A DNA stretch of 21,953 bases from Elysia marginata. Its lineage: Eukaryota; Mollusca; Gastropoda; Plakobranchidae. The DNA lies in assembly GCA_019649035.1 (NCBI GenBank), contig BMAT01010897.1, positions 116,965 to 138,917 of the forward strand, read 5' to 3'. The notes below the pieces were generated by a model. It searched no databases and had not been told where the DNA came from. It worked only from the letters and a program-made list of their open reading frames with translations. Every line of letters begins with the position of its first letter. The stretch's first letter is position 1. This document shows, piece after piece, positions 21,928 to 21,953 of the stretch. A program made the translations under genes and the position numbers.

Positions 21928-21953
21928 TTCCGATTTTAATCGGAATTCCGATT
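21928..21953. repeat. Inverted repeat TTCCGATT-TT-AATCGGAA at the right edge
   Basis: Perfect 8-bp arms (21928-21935 and 21938-21945) around TT are followed by a third TTCCGATT (21946-21953), where the window stops. The element probably continues to the right. The upstream GATGCAAGTTTTCCGATTTT resembles GATGCAAGTTCTCCGATTTT at about 11645. Confidence 0.7.

Overview
The window is animal nuclear DNA. It is AT-rich, mostly non-coding, full of simple repeats and retroelement debris, and carries one clearly recognisable gene, split by short introns with consensus GT/AG splice sites. The repeat style suggests an invertebrate, probably a lophotrochozoan and perhaps a gastropod mollusc: pyrimidine and dinucleotide microsatellites, a tRNA-headed SINE, CR1/Jockey-like LINE scraps, and clusters of TCTAGA/AGATCT. 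That placement is inference.

Layout. 1-309: a + strand LINE-type 3' tail abuts a - strand fragment of a non-LTR retrotransposon reverse transcriptase. 310-11.6 kb: about 11 kb with no gene I can support. It contains a TCTAGA/AGATCT-rich patch (1.38-1.57 kb), a small dispersed repeat (1.82-2.2 kb), a (CA)n microsatellite (9.06 kb), some CpG-denser islands (8.2-8.5 and 10.78-10.98 kb) and a pyrimidine-rich stretch (10.33-10.58 kb). 11.6-12.4 kb: a long (CT)n tract followed by a tRNA-derived SINE. 12.985-16.436 kb: a direct tandem duplication of about 1.7 kb units; the two copies have diverged and carry different microsatellites at the same place.

17.2-21.66 kb (+ strand): six consecutive internal exons of the MFSD14A/B (HIAT1) gene, a major facilitator superfamily transporter. 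They encode 244 residues covering about TM1 to TM7, including the MFS signature G-x3-D-x2-G-R-K in the TM2-TM3 loop. The exon phases join without error. The N-terminal exon is not securely identified; two weak candidates lie at 1697-1771 and 8405-8446. The C-terminal half of the protein lies beyond the right edge. The last intron of the gene present in full holds a second LINE 3' tail.

I found no operon, CRISPR array, defence system or other novel multi-gene system. The points most worth a second look are the tandem duplication with microsatellite turnover, the retroelement junction at the left edge, the candidate first exons, and a repeated TCCGATT/AATCGGA palindrome.
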